Assembly (NCBI RefSeq): GCF_000421345.1
Contig: NZ_ATWV01000001.1
Location: forward strand, 248,001-312,000
Length of the DNA stretch: 64,000 nucleotides
Direction of reading: 5' to 3'
Source: Treponema bryantii NK4A124
GTDB lineage: Bacteria > Spirochaetota > Spirochaetia > Treponematales > Treponemataceae
Position numbers and translations under genes: made by a program. The notes beneath the pieces are model-generated. The model saw nothing but the letters and a program-made list of their open reading frames with translations, was not told the origin of the DNA and made no database searches. Below are positions 25,121 to 34,249 of the stretch, in pieces (the first letter of the stretch is position 1; each line of letters begins with the position of its first letter).

Positions 25121-26869
25121 CTATGAACGTTTATTTTCACGGAAGAAAAGCATAAATACTTTAAGAAGAGACGGCATATCTACCGGCTTAACCAGATAAG
25201 CATTTACACCGCAATTAAAGGCTTGAGTTTTTTCTTCCGGCAAGGCATCTGCTGTAAGTGCAATAATAGGAATCTGTGCAACCTTAGGGTCTTTAAAGCT
25301 TCTGATGATTCTTGTTGTTTCATAACCATCCATAACCGGCATCTGTAAGTCGAGGATAACAAGATCATAAGTTCCCGGCTGATTGTCCCTGAGTTTTTCA
25401 ATAGCAAAGGAACCGTCAATTGCTTCATCAACGATAAAGTTTTCTTCGCGTAAGGCTTCAACAAGAATTTCGCGGTTAAGCTCATTATCATCAACAACAA
25501 GAATATGACGTCCCTTGAAGTCGTAAATAAAGATATCCTGTTCTTCTTCGATTTCTGTAAGAGACGGAATTGAAAGCGGTACAGTAACTGTAAACTCTGT
25601 ACCTTTTCCAAGCTCACTAGTTACCTCAATTGTTCCACCCATAATTTCTGTAAGGGATTTAGCAATTGTAAGTCCAAGGCCTGTTCCTTCAGCGGCAACA
25701 GGAGAAGATTTATCACGGGCAAAAGGCTCAAAGACATGCTCAACAAATTCCGGCGTCATACCACAGCCTTCATCCTTAATATGGAATTCATTTATGATTT
25801 TACTTTCATCATCTGAAGAAAGCTGAATTACAGATACAGAAATAGTTCCGCCTTCATAGGAATACTTAACGGCATTACTCATGATATTCAATAAAATCTG
25901 ATTGAGGCGAAGATTATCGCATGAAAGGACATCTTCATCGAGCATACTGTAATCCAGTTCCAGTTTGAGTTTTTTATGGTCTATTTCGTGCTGAAGAATC
26001 TGAGAGACATTATCAATAATTGCATGAATACTGCATACATCTTCTTCTACCGGAGATTTTCCACTCTCAATTTTTGACATATCAAGAACTTCGTTAACGA
26101 GGTTCAAAAGATGGCCTGAAGCACGGGAGATTTTTTCCAGACTGTCTGCCAGCTTCTCCGGATTATTCATGTTTTTTTTTGCAATTTCTGTAAATCCAAT
26201 AATAGAATCCATTGGGGTTCTAATATCATGTGAGACATTTGATATAAAGTCCTGCTTTTGCAAAATAGCTTCATTGGCCTCTCGTATGGACTTTATGATT
26301 GTTTTTCTAAGCTTTTCATAAACATAAGTCTGATATCTGAAAATGGATGCAATAATAACTACAACGGCAATCATAGTTATAACCATATCTATGAGTACCG
26401 TTTTCATATTATCCATCTTCATAATAATTTCCGGATGATAATATGAATAAATTATCAGGGCAATAAATTCTGTTATACCAATTATAAAAACAGGTATACA
26501 ACGCTTTCCCTTTATAAGAAGAAATGGAAAGATAAAGCCCAAAAGACACCAGAGAGGCATTCCGCCTTCTATACCGCCAGAAGTAATAAAAAGCCCCGGA
26601 AGTACGAAATTATTAAATACAATTGAAAATATTATAACCGAAAGCTGAACATGCTTAAGTTTATTTGCAACCCAAAAGATAATAATAAAAAGAATAAGGG
26701 ACACAAAGGAGAAAATCTGAGTGTAGATATTCTGCTTCATTATAACAGAGTTTAAACAGGCAAAGCCGACACCAAGAATACCTACAAGAAGGATGATATT
26801 GAGAAGTCTGTGCTGTATATCAAACTGTTCGCCAAACAGTCGCCTTACGAATTTATTATCCTTCAGCAT
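25121..26869 (-). CDS. Membrane-bound hybrid histidine kinase with receiver domain
   Basis: 582 residues. Six or so membrane helices (~25-180) form the input; there is no large extracytoplasmic domain. HisKA carries H214 in FISNVSHDIRTPMDS, the ATPase has NLRLNQILLNIMSNAVKYS, DEGCGM and GTGLGLTIAKSL, and the C-terminal receiver has VVDDNELNREI and LVILDLQMPVMDGYETT near residue 505. It heads the operon with the FIST and hydrogenase-like proteins. The promoter has TATAAT eight bases before the ATG, so the leader is minimal. No output regulator with a DNA-binding domain is encoded in the operon. Confidence 0.92.
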   Translation of the reverse strand: MLKDNKFVRRLFGEQFDIQHRLLNIILLVGILGVGFACLNSVIMKQNIYTQIFSFVSLILFIIIFWVANKLKHVQLSVIIFSIVFNNFVLPGLFITSGGIEGGMPLWCLLGFIFPFLLIKGKRCIPVFIIGITEFIALIIYSYYHPEIIMKMDNMKTVLIDMVITMIAVVVIIASIFRYQTYVYEKLRKTIIKSIREANEAILQKQDFISNVSHDIRTPMDSIIGFTEIAKKNMNNPEKLADSLEKISRASGHLLNLVNEVLDMSKIESGKSPVEEDVCSIHAIIDNVSQILQHEIDHKKLKLELDYSMLDEDVLSCDNLRLNQILLNIMSNAVKYSYEGGTISVSVIQLSSDDESKIINEFHIKDEGCGMTPEFVEHVFEPFARDKSSPVAAEGTGLGLTIAKSLTEIMGGTIEVTSELGKGTEFTVTVPLSIPSLTEIEEEQDIFIYDFKGRHILVVDDNELNREILVEALREENFIVDEAIDGSFAIEKLRDNQPGTYDLVILDLQMPVMDGYETTRIIRSFKDPKVAQIPIIALTADALPEEKTQAFNCGVNAYLVKPVDMPSLLKVFMLFFRENKRS

Positions 26870-26877
26870 ATCATTTT

Positions 26878-26906
26878 ATTATAACACCTTTTCAGCAGTT
26901 TTACAA
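26878..26906 (-). promoter_or_regulatory. Promoter of the kinase-FIST-hydrogenase-like operon
   Basis: TTGTAA (26901-26906), 17-bp spacer, TATAAT (26878-26883). The -35 overlaps that of the divergent dgt promoter on the other strand. Confidence 0.75.
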
Positions 26907-26928
26907 AATCATTTTTATGCCATATAAT
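26900..26928 (+). promoter_or_regulatory. Promoter of dgt
   Basis: TTTACA (26900-26905), 17-bp spacer, TATAAT (26923-26928). Its -35 occupies the same bases as the divergent operon's -35. Confidence 0.7.
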
Positions 26929-26943
26929 TGATTTTGAAGAGCA

Positions 26944-26961
26944 TCTCCGCTTAAGCGGAGA
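26944..26961. repeat. Perfect 18-bp palindrome in the dgt leader
   Basis: TCTCCGCTTAAGCGGAGA. The sides (GCATCTCC and GGAGAATGTCA) resemble the ATCT and TGTCA ends of the dispersed palindromic repeats, so it is probably a short member of that superfamily. Confidence 0.7.
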
Positions 26962-26968
26962 ATGTCAG

Positions 26969-28267
26969 ATGAGGCGAAAAATGCAGAATTCTTTTTATGA
27001 TGTAAGAATGTGTCCGGAAAATCCTAAATGGGAACAGGCTAATAAGCGCGAGATTCCTATTTACGGCAGAAATAACGAAATTCGAACAGAGTTTGAACGC
27101 GATTATACAAGAATTCTTCATTCCCAGGCCTACCGCCGCTTAAAACATAAAACCCAGGTCTTTTTTGCCCCACACAACGACCATATCTGTACCCGTATGG
27201 AACACGTTATGCATGTTGCCTCAGTTGCAACAACAATTGCAAAGTACCTGGGCTTAAACGAACAGCTTGCCGGTGCCATTGCTATGGGCCACGATATTGG
27301 CCATGCGCCTTTTGGTCACCATGGAGAAGACTGTCTTAACAACCTTCTTGAACAGAAAGAAGGCCACAATGCTCCAAAAAAATTCTGGCATGAACGCAAC
27401 AGTCTTTTCTTTGCTGATTTTATAGAAACCCTGCCGGACCCTAATGGTTATGAGCAGCCTCTAAACCTTACCTATGCCGTACGAGACGGACTGATCTGCC
27501 ACTGTGGAGAAATTGACCAGCAGGGAATTAAACCGCGCGAAGAAGCAATTGATTTATACTCAATAAAACGGCCAGGATTCATTCAGCCTTATACCTGGGA
27601 AGGCTGCGTTGTAAAACTTGCTGATAAAATTGCTTACCTTGGAAGAGATATCGAAGATGCCCGCGCCTACCATATAATTGATATGGCAGCTTACCGCGAG
27701 CTCCGCGAAATTGTAGGCAGCACCCTGGGCTTTGAGCGTAAGGGAGCGCGGGCATTACGGAGCGGCAAAGCAGTAAACACTACAACCCTCATAAACGACC
27801 TTATTGTAGACCTTTGCGAACAGAGCAGCCCTGAAAAAGGCCTTTGCTTTTCTGATGAATACTTCCGCTTTATTCTTGAGCTTAAGAAATTTAACTTTGC
27901 CCGTATTTACAAGCACTGGAGACTTGGAGAGTTTGCAATATATGCAGAAAACATAATCGGAACTCTTTTCCGCACCCTGCAGAAAACAAAGATTTTTGCA
28001 GAAACGGGTCGAGTTAGTCAGGCCCTTCGATTTTACCCTAAGCTCTGTTCAACCTTTGAAGACTGGCTGGTAAAATACACCACCTATCAACCTTTTGACA
28101 TTAGCCGCCACAGCTTTGTAGACCGAAAATCCGTACTAAAATACAACACACAGCCGGTCTTTGATCTGCACGATAACGAGTCTTATACAAAATGCATAAT
28201 TGAATTTATTTCGGGAATGACAGATCAGTTTGCAATTCAGGTTTACGAGGAAGTAATTACATTTTAA
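26969..28267 (+). CDS. dgt: dGTPase / HD-domain deoxynucleoside triphosphate triphosphohydrolase
   Basis: 432 residues. Splits dGTP to deoxyguanosine and triphosphate. HD-domain metal residues: TRMEHVMHVASVATTIA (H), AMGHDIGHAPFGHHGE (HD), and VKLADKIAYLGRDIEDA (D). RILHSQAYRRLKHKTQVF near the start is the family's nucleotide-binding part. The start is ambiguous: ATG 26969 has GGAG nine bases before it, while ATG 26981 (MQNSFYDV) has GAGG six bases before it; the longer form is given. Divergent from the kinase operon, sharing its promoter region. Confidence 0.93.
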   Translation: MRRKMQNSFYDVRMCPENPKWEQANKREIPIYGRNNEIRTEFERDYTRILHSQAYRRLKHKTQVFFAPHNDHICTRMEHVMHVASVATTIAKYLGLNEQLAGAIAMGHDIGHAPFGHHGEDCLNNLLEQKEGHNAPKKFWHERNSLFFADFIETLPDPNGYEQPLNLTYAVRDGLICHCGEIDQQGIKPREEAIDLYSIKRPGFIQPYTWEGCVVKLADKIAYLGRDIEDARAYHIIDMAAYRELREIVGSTLGFERKGARALRSGKAVNTTTLINDLIVDLCEQSSPEKGLCFSDEYFRFILELKKFNFARIYKHWRLGEFAIYAENIIGTLFRTLQKTKIFAETGRVSQALRFYPKLCSTFEDWLVKYTTYQPFDISRHSFVDRKSVLKYNTQPVFDLHDNESYTKCIIEFISGMTDQFAIQVYEEVITF

Positions 28268-28274
28268 GTGAAAT

Positions 28275-28345
28275 GGTGGTTTCGATACGACACTTCGTGT
28301 CACTCAACCACCGCTTCATACGACACTTCGTGTCACTCAACCACC
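28275..28345. repeat. Tandem family A palindromic repeats
   Basis: A complete copy (28275-28312) is followed by a copy lacking its left arm (about 28316-28345), sharing the inner hairpin GACACTTCGTGTC. The second copy encodes the last residues VVVE and the TGA stop (28333-28335) of the minus-strand EAL gene. Confidence 0.85.
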
Positions 28346-30267
28346 ACTGCACCGGTTCTCTTTAAGAGTTCAATACATTCATTTGGTGGCAGGGGACGAC
28401 TGTAGAGGAAGCCCTGAATATAGTCTACCCCAGCCCGCTCTACCAGATAATTCTGATTATTTGTTTCAACACCTTCTACAAGAATATTAAAGCCTACTCC
28501 CTTGAAAGTACTTACTAAATCAAAGAAAAGACTTACACCCTTCTGGCCTTCTTCCATGGCAAGAACAAGGGAACGATCCATTTTAATAGTAGAAAATGGA
28601 AGAGAAATTACGTTTGTAAGATTTGAATAACCTGTACCAAAGTCATCAAGATAGAACTTTACGCCTGCCCGGGCAAGCTCCATCATATGCTTCATAACCA
28701 GCTCATAATTATCTATAAAGATACTTTCTGTAATTTCCATAATAATATTTGACGGCGAAAGGTTAAAACGTTCTATTGTTTTCAGAACATTTTGAACAAC
28801 CTTAGGATTCATCATCTGATATACAGAAAAGTTTATTGAAACTGCATTCACCGTATCACGATTTTCTGAAATAAACTTACAAACCTTTTCAAAGGCAACA
28901 AAGCCCAGCATCTCAATAAGACCGCGGTTTTCTGCAACCTGAACAAACTCCTGAGGCGGAATATCACCAAGTTCAGTACCCCGGAGGCGGGAAAGAGCTT
29001 CCATATATTCAAACTTTTTATTCTGAATAGAATAGATTGGCTGAAACCATACCTGAAACTGATCTGATTCGAGGTTAAGCTCTCTCTTCAAAATCTTATA
29101 TATACAGCGCTTTCTCTCCCTGTCAGCAAAAACTGATTCATCACAAATCTGAAGGTTCTTTAACTGTGAAGTCTTAGCCCTTAACAGAAGACTGTTGAGC
29201 AAATCCATCATAGACTCGTAATCTTTATCCTCTTTTGAGAACTGCAGTGCTGCTGAGTAAGATTCTATTGGAATAGGAATTACTGAGTTAATATCCGTAC
29301 AAAGCTTTTTTATGTCATCAAGAATTTCTTTGCTTTTTTCTCTAATTTCATCAACATTACGGCCTATTGCAGCAAGACGATTTATAGAAATAATATAAGC
29401 ATTACGAGGAAAATGAGTCATAAGGATTTCGCCGAGCTTCAGGTACATCTGATTTAATTCCAGGGCATCAAGGCTGGATTGAATCATATTGATATTTTCA
29501 ATGGTCATTACATAAAGTACGCCACCGTGCCTCTGCATGGAAATACGTCTTCGCAGGCGGTTTTCTGTCATAAGGCCGGTTTTCAGATTTATTTCCATTG
29601 TATATGACTGAATTGTCATATAGGCAAAAAGTACTGATGTAAAGGAAGCAACTCCAGTAAGAAGGATTTTCGGAAAGAAAAACTGAATTCCAACAAAATA
29701 CAGGGATAAAACAGGATATAATATAAATACCCAGAAAATGCGTCGTGCAATAAGTTTTCTCTGGATTATTACCGTCAGAACGATTGCAAGCCCATATGCC
29801 ATTGAAAGAATATAAGTAATATTTTTAGCAGGGCCTCTTATATAGCCTTCTGCTTCATCAAAAGAGAAAATCCAGCCTGTTTTTACATTTATAATTACAA
29901 ATATGAAATAAAGACTCTGAACAATACCAAGTACGCAGTTAAGAACTTTTCTTTTTCTTTTACTTTGAATTGCCATATCACAGACATAAGATGTCATTAT
30001 AAAAGGGCAAACCAATAAAAAGAAAAAATAAAGTGTAGTTACGAGCATACAGATAAAATGTGAATGCTCACTGTAAGTAGCAATGTTATAAACTGACAGA
30101 ATATTCAAAAAAGATGCAACAAGTGTTGCACCTGCAGCATAGAGAAAAAAGCGCTGTCGCCTGTCATAAAGGGCATAGGAGAGAAGCGTATTTATACAAA
30201 TAAGAAAAGCACCCCAGCAGGTTATTATCTCGCCGACGATGTAGTAATCTGAATAACCGAATTCCAT
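28333..30267 (-). CDS. Membrane protein with degenerate GGDEF and intact EAL domain
   Basis: 644 residues. Seven or so membrane helices (~10-225) are followed by a worn GGDEF-like domain (~235-380) without the motif, then an EAL domain. The phosphodiesterase signature is complete: YMEALSRLR, INFSVYQM, MEITES, LDDFGTGYSNL, IKMDRS, VEGVET and YIQGFLYSRPLPP. Predicted c-di-GMP phosphodiesterase with a membrane input. The ATG follows a TATTAT-rich stretch and no Shine-Dalgarno. The C-terminal VVVE and stop come from a family A repeat. It is convergent with dgt. Confidence 0.9.
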   Translation of the reverse strand: MEFGYSDYYIVGEIITCWGAFLICINTLLSYALYDRRQRFFLYAAGATLVASFLNILSVYNIATYSEHSHFICMLVTTLYFFFLLVCPFIMTSYVCDMAIQSKRKRKVLNCVLGIVQSLYFIFVIINVKTGWIFSFDEAEGYIRGPAKNITYILSMAYGLAIVLTVIIQRKLIARRIFWVFILYPVLSLYFVGIQFFFPKILLTGVASFTSVLFAYMTIQSYTMEINLKTGLMTENRLRRRISMQRHGGVLYVMTIENINMIQSSLDALELNQMYLKLGEILMTHFPRNAYIISINRLAAIGRNVDEIREKSKEILDDIKKLCTDINSVIPIPIESYSAALQFSKEDKDYESMMDLLNSLLLRAKTSQLKNLQICDESVFADRERKRCIYKILKRELNLESDQFQVWFQPIYSIQNKKFEYMEALSRLRGTELGDIPPQEFVQVAENRGLIEMLGFVAFEKVCKFISENRDTVNAVSINFSVYQMMNPKVVQNVLKTIERFNLSPSNIIMEITESIFIDNYELVMKHMMELARAGVKFYLDDFGTGYSNLTNVISLPFSTIKMDRSLVLAMEEGQKGVSLFFDLVSTFKGVGFNILVEGVETNNQNYLVERAGVDYIQGFLYSRPLPPNECIELLKRTGAVVVE

Positions 30268-30309
30268 TAGTTATATAATAACATAAAATTATAAGTTACG
30301 CAAAAAAAT

Positions 30310-30386
30310 ATGGTTTCGATACTGCCTGCAGCATACTCAACCATCGGTGGTTGAGTGCTTCGCGGAGCGAAGTGTATCGAAACCAC
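30310..30386. repeat. Two family A palindromic repeats, head to head
   Basis: A degenerate copy (30310-30343) is followed by an inverted complete copy (30346-30386) with inner hairpin GCTTCGCGGAGCGAAG. Lies between the EAL gene's start and the end of the ACT-domain gene. Confidence 0.8.
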
Positions 30387-30391
30387 GAAGT

Positions 30392-30661
30392 TTATACTCT
30401 GTGCATTGCAGAAAAGACTTTTTCGTTCATGATGTTGATTTCTACACCCATGTCTTCTGCGAGGGTATTCATGCTGCTGCGAAGGGTTTCGATGTCGATA
30501 TCGGCAGCAGACAGGTCTACCATCATCATCATTACGAAATTGCCCGAAAGAATTGTCTGGGTAATATCTGCAATGTTGATTTTATGATCTGAAAGGTACT
30601 GAGAAACCTTGGCGATGATTCCGACTTTATCTGATCCTACTACTGTTATTATTGCGTTCAT
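30392..30661 (-). CDS. ACT-domain protein (UPF0237 type)
   Basis: An 89-residue protein that is one ACT domain: MNAIITVVGSDKVGIIAKVSQYLSDHKINIADITQTIL, then FVMMMMVDLS and a long helix. The family is thought to sense amino acids; the exact role is unknown. AAGGAG precedes the ATG. In Firmicutes this gene usually precedes a DUF711 gene, which is absent here. It is downstream of argF, separated by repeats. Confidence 0.9.
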   Translation of the reverse strand: MNAIITVVGSDKVGIIAKVSQYLSDHKINIADITQTILSGNFVMMMMVDLSAADIDIETLRSSMNTLAEDMGVEINIMNEKVFSAMHRV

Positions 30662-30678
30662 TGTGTTCTCCTTTATTC

Positions 30679-30738
30679 CGTCATCCCGAACTTGTTTCGG
30701 GATCTTTTAATAGATGCTGAAACAAGTTCAGCATGACA
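30679..30738. repeat. Two palindromic repeats, family D (CTGAACTTGTTTCAG type)
   Basis: GTCATCCCGAACTTGTTTCGGGATCT and, inverted, TAGATGCTGAAACAAG...CATGACA fill most of the gap between the ACT gene and argF. Confidence 0.88.
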
Positions 30739-30748
30739 AGTTCTGTTA

Positions 30749-31741
30749 TTAAAAGTTATTTCCGAGTGTAGCAGCGATAACTGCTTTAATAGTATGCATG
30801 CGGTTTTCGGCTTCGTCGAAAACTACCGACTGTTTGCTTTCGAAAACTTCGTCTGTTACTTCCATGGCGGTGAGGCCGAACTTCTCACCTACTTCCTTAC
30901 CGATTTTTGTGTTGAGGTCGTGAAATGATGGCAGGTCGTGCATAAAGATTGCGGTAGGCTTTGCCTTTTTCATTACCTCAGCATTTACCTGATATGCCTT
31001 AAGATCTGCAATGCGTTCTGCCCAGACAGCATCAGGCTCGCCCATGCTTACCCAAACGTCGGTGTAGATGATGTCGGCTCCGGCAGCGGCCTTGTCTACA
31101 TCACTTTCCAGAGTGATTGAGCCACCGCTTTCCTGACACCATTTATCGCACTCATCAACAAGCGCCTTATTTGGGAAATATTTTTCCGGAGCGCAGAGAG
31201 TGAGATTAAGACCAAGCTTTGAACATACAATGCAAAGTGAGTTTCCGATATTGTAGCGGGCATCTCCAAAGTAAACCAACTTGAGCCCCTGAAGCCTTCC
31301 GTAGTGCTCACGGATTGTAAGCATATCTGCAAGCATCTGAGTTGGATGGTATTCGTTAGTAAGTCCGTTCCAGACAACTACACCTGAATATTTTGCAAGG
31401 TCTTCTACGATTGTCTGCTCATAGCCGCGGTATTCAATTCCGTCGAACATGCGGCCGAGAACGCGGGCTGTATCTGCAATGCTTTCTTTCTTTCCAATCT
31501 GACTGCCTTCTGCAAGATAAGTTGTGCAGATGCCAAGGTCGTGTGCTGCAACTTCAAAGGCACAACGGGTACGGGTACTTGTTTTTTCAAAAATGAGGGC
31601 AATGTTTTTACCACGGTGAATATCTACCGGAATACCCTTTTTCTTTTTTTCCTTGAGGTCGGCAGCGAGGTCAAGCAGGCCTGTAATTTCTGCCGGAGTA
31701 AAATCTTTTAATGTAAGAAAATTGCGTCCTTTTAAGTCCAT
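30749..31741 (-). CDS. argF: Ornithine carbamoyltransferase
   Basis: 330 residues. Transfers the carbamoyl group to ornithine (or the reverse in the deiminase pathway). Motifs: [19 protein letters not shown] (carbamoyl phosphate, S-T-R-T-R), [44 protein letters not shown], and FMHDLPSFH (HxLP variant near the Cys loop). The ATG at 31741 is used since GAGG lies seven bases before it; a longer frame upstream adds ~48 non-homologous residues. Whether it is anabolic ArgF or catabolic ArcB cannot be decided; no arginine deiminase neighbours are present. Confidence 0.93.
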   Translation of the reverse strand: MDLKGRNFLTLKDFTPAEITGLLDLAADLKEKKKKGIPVDIHRGKNIALIFEKTSTRTRCAFEVAAHDLGICTTYLAEGSQIGKKESIADTARVLGRMFDGIEYRGYEQTIVEDLAKYSGVVVWNGLTNEYHPTQMLADMLTIREHYGRLQGLKLVYFGDARYNIGNSLCIVCSKLGLNLTLCAPEKYFPNKALVDECDKWCQESGGSITLESDVDKAAAGADIIYTDVWVSMGEPDAVWAERIADLKAYQVNAEVMKKAKPTAIFMHDLPSFHDLNTKIGKEVGEKFGLTAMEVTDEVFESKQSVVFDEAENRMHTIKAVIAATLGNNF

Positions 31742-31817
31742 AAAGTACCTCGAACAATTTATAATGAAAGTAGAATTATAACAGAAATAATAAAAAGAAA
31801 CTAGATACAATTTTTCA

Positions 31818-31895
31818 CCACACGGATTCGGAATTACTAACGTAATTCCATATTTATTTTTTGGATTTTGCGTTAGCAAAATCAAATCCGTGTGG
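31818..31895. repeat. Three-armed inverted repeat with complementary hairpin loops
   Basis: Outer arms CCACACGGATT (31818-31828) and AATCCGTGTGG (31885-31895) enclose two hairpins. One is GGAATTA-CTAACG-TAATTCC (31830-31849), the other GATTTTG-CGTTAG-CAAAATC (31864-31883). The six-base loops are exact reverse complements. It sits just 3' of the parE-like gene, upstream of argF. Confidence 0.85.
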
Positions 31896-31903
31896 CAATT
31901 TAT

Positions 31904-34147
31904 TTATGCGTCGATTTCTTTAGCAAGGTTGTGAACGATAAAGTCGCGGCGTTCAGGAGTGTTGTTACCCATGTAGAACTTGAGAACCTGAGGAACATTT
32001 TTGAGAGTCTGGATTGTAACCTGTGTAAGGTGCATTCCCTTGTCTTCACTCTCACCTTCTTTACGAGGGAAGATGAACTGGCCGAACTCACTAGGATTGA
32101 TTTCTCCAAGTCCCTTAAAGCGGGTTACCTCGGCAGATTTTCCCATCTTGGCAACTTCTTTATCACGGCTTTCTTCACTGTAGCAGTAAACTGTCTTTGA
32201 TTTATTGCGTACACGGAAAAGAGGAGTTTCGAGAATATAAACGTGACCTGTCAAAACCAGCTCTTCAAAGAAAAGCAGGAGATAGGTCATAACAAGATTT
32301 CTGATATGGAAGCCGTCGTTATCGGCATCGGTTGCGATAATGATTTTGTCATAACGCAAGCCTTCAATGTCCTTCTGAACACCAAGACTGAAGGTAAGGT
32401 TTTTAAGTTCTTCGTTTTCAAAGAGTGCAGACTTTTTGCGGCCATACATATTTTCAGGCTTACCGCGCAGAGAGAAAATTGCCTGGTAAGAAACGTCGCG
32501 GCTTCCAACCATTGAACCTGTCGCAGAATCTCCCTCGGTAATAAAAATCATAGAGTTGGCACCCTTCTCTCCATCCTGAAGGTGGTAGCGGCAGTCCTTA
32601 AGCTTTTTGATTTTAAGCATTACAGATTTTTCTGCTTCGCGAATCTGCTTTTCGGTTACGCTGTTGATTTCGTTGCGGGCCTTCTGATTTTTGATGATTT
32701 TATCTTCGAGGGCACCGGCAACATCCGGGTTATGTCGCAGCCAGTCATCAATTGCTGTCTGAACTTCCTTAATAATTGGAGCTCGGATTTCTACGTTACC
32801 AAGTTTATTCTTTGTCTGGCTGGTAAACATTGGATTATCAAGGCCGATTTTGAGGGCACAGATTAATCCGCCGCAAACATCTTTTTCATCGTACTCTTTT
32901 TTAAAGAAGGAATTTACACCCTTTGTAACACCGTCGAGGAAGGAAGTAACGTGGGTACCACCGTCTTCTGTAGACTGTCCGTTTACGAATGAGTAAACAT
33001 ATTTATCAAGGCTGTTAGTATGAGTTAACACGAACTCAAGGTTCTCGCCCTTGTAGCTGAAGATTTTATAAAGGGCTTTACCGTCCATTTCGTGTTCAAG
33101 CAGATCCTGAATACCATGCTGACTGATATATTCCTGACCGTTACATTTGAGCATGAGTCCCGGATTGAGATAAGCATAATTCCAGAGACGCTTTTCTACA
33201 TACTCCATGTTGAAGTTGTATTTTCCAAAAAGCTCTGTATCAGGCTCAAACTCAAGGTAAGTTCCGTTTGGAACACCAGGCTTTGCCGCGCCGGTTTTAC
33301 CGCTGAGTTTTTCACCTTTTGCAAACTCAACCACTGCCATTTTTCCATCGCGGATAGATGCAGCACGGAAGTATGAAGAAAGCGCATTTGTAGCCTTAAT
33401 ACCTACACCGTTCATACCAATGGCCTGCTTGAATACATTGTTGTTATATTTGGCACCGGTGTTTACGTTGGAAACACAGTCTTCGAGTTTTCCAAGCGGG
33501 ATACCTCGTCCATAGTCGCGGATTTTTACGCGGCCCTCTTTAATTTCAATATCAATTTTTTTACCAAAGCCCTGAGAGAACTCGTCGACAGAGTTATCGA
33601 TTCCTTCCTTAAGAAGAATGTAGATACCGTCGTTTTCGTTTGAACCGTCTCCGAGAGAGCCGATGTACATACCAGGGCGCAAGCGGATATGCTCAAGACC
33701 TTCGAGGTGCTGGATGGAATTTTCGTCGTAAACGCCAGGATTAGTTTGTGCGGAGGAAGCGGCTTTTGCTGATTTTGCGGGAGCCTTGGCTGGAGCAGCA
33801 GCAGTTTTAGCCGTTGCTTTTGCTGATACGGCTGGTTTAGCAGGGGCTTTAGCGGCAGCTGATGGCTTTGCTGCTGTTTTTGCAGGAACGGCTTTTGCTG
33901 GTGCTGCTTTTGCCACCGCTTTTACAGTTTTTGCAGCGGCTGCTTTTGCAGGTGCTTTAGCGGCAGTTTTTGCAGCCGGTTTAGCCGGAGCCTTTGCAGA
34001 AGCCTTGGCAGCTGTTGCAGTTTTACTTGCAGTCGTTGTTTTTTTTGCCGGAGTCGTTTTAGAAGCAGTTGATTTTGATGCAGCAGCCTTTTCTGCTGCC
34101 TGCATAGCGGCAATACGAGCTGAAAGCCCAGTTTTTTTCTCTGACAT
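31904..34147 (-). CDS. parE: Type IIA topoisomerase subunit B (ParE/GyrB-like) with Ala/Lys/Pro-rich N-terminal tail
   Basis: 747 residues. The first ~135 are a low-complexity AKAPAKPAAKTAAKA-type tail like histone H1, after a short MSEKKTGLSARIAAMQAAEKA helix. The enzyme part follows: GHKL ATPase (EGIDNSVDEF, IRDYGRGIPLGKLE, GMNGVGIKATNALS), a transducer region with THVTSFLDGV and QTKNKLGN, and the TOPRIM domain (FITEGDSATGSM, IIATDADNDGFHIRNL). It would pair with a ParC/GyrA-like subunit not in this window. The ATG at 34147 has GGTGGG upstream. The ParE assignment over GyrB is tentative. Confidence 0.88.
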   Translation of the reverse strand: MSEKKTGLSARIAAMQAAEKAAASKSTASKTTPAKKTTTASKTATAAKASAKAPAKPAAKTAAKAPAKAAAAKTVKAVAKAAPAKAVPAKTAAKPSAAAKAPAKPAVSAKATAKTAAAPAKAPAKSAKAASSAQTNPGVYDENSIQHLEGLEHIRLRPGMYIGSLGDGSNENDGIYILLKEGIDNSVDEFSQGFGKKIDIEIKEGRVKIRDYGRGIPLGKLEDCVSNVNTGAKYNNNVFKQAIGMNGVGIKATNALSSYFRAASIRDGKMAVVEFAKGEKLSGKTGAAKPGVPNGTYLEFEPDTELFGKYNFNMEYVEKRLWNYAYLNPGLMLKCNGQEYISQHGIQDLLEHEMDGKALYKIFSYKGENLEFVLTHTNSLDKYVYSFVNGQSTEDGGTHVTSFLDGVTKGVNSFFKKEYDEKDVCGGLICALKIGLDNPMFTSQTKNKLGNVEIRAPIIKEVQTAIDDWLRHNPDVAGALEDKIIKNQKARNEINSVTEKQIREAEKSVMLKIKKLKDCRYHLQDGEKGANSMIFITEGDSATGSMVGSRDVSYQAIFSLRGKPENMYGRKKSALFENEELKNLTFSLGVQKDIEGLRYDKIIIATDADNDGFHIRNLVMTYLLLFFEELVLTGHVYILETPLFRVRNKSKTVYCYSEESRDKEVAKMGKSAEVTRFKGLGEINPSEFGQFIFPRKEGESEDKGMHLTQVTIQTLKNVPQVLKFYMGNNTPERRDFIVHNLAKEIDA

Positions 34148-34249
34148 TTTGATCCCACCCAAAAATGTTTATTATAATAGTAGAATTTTATTATGAGATT
34201 AGTGGAAAGTCAAGAGGGGTTCCAATCTGTATTATTTTCCCTATTTTTT

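Noticed and set aside
33786-34196. 136-codon Ala-rich frame opposite the parE-like tail
   Set aside because: It is the complement of the AKAPAK-type codons; composition follows directly from the real gene.
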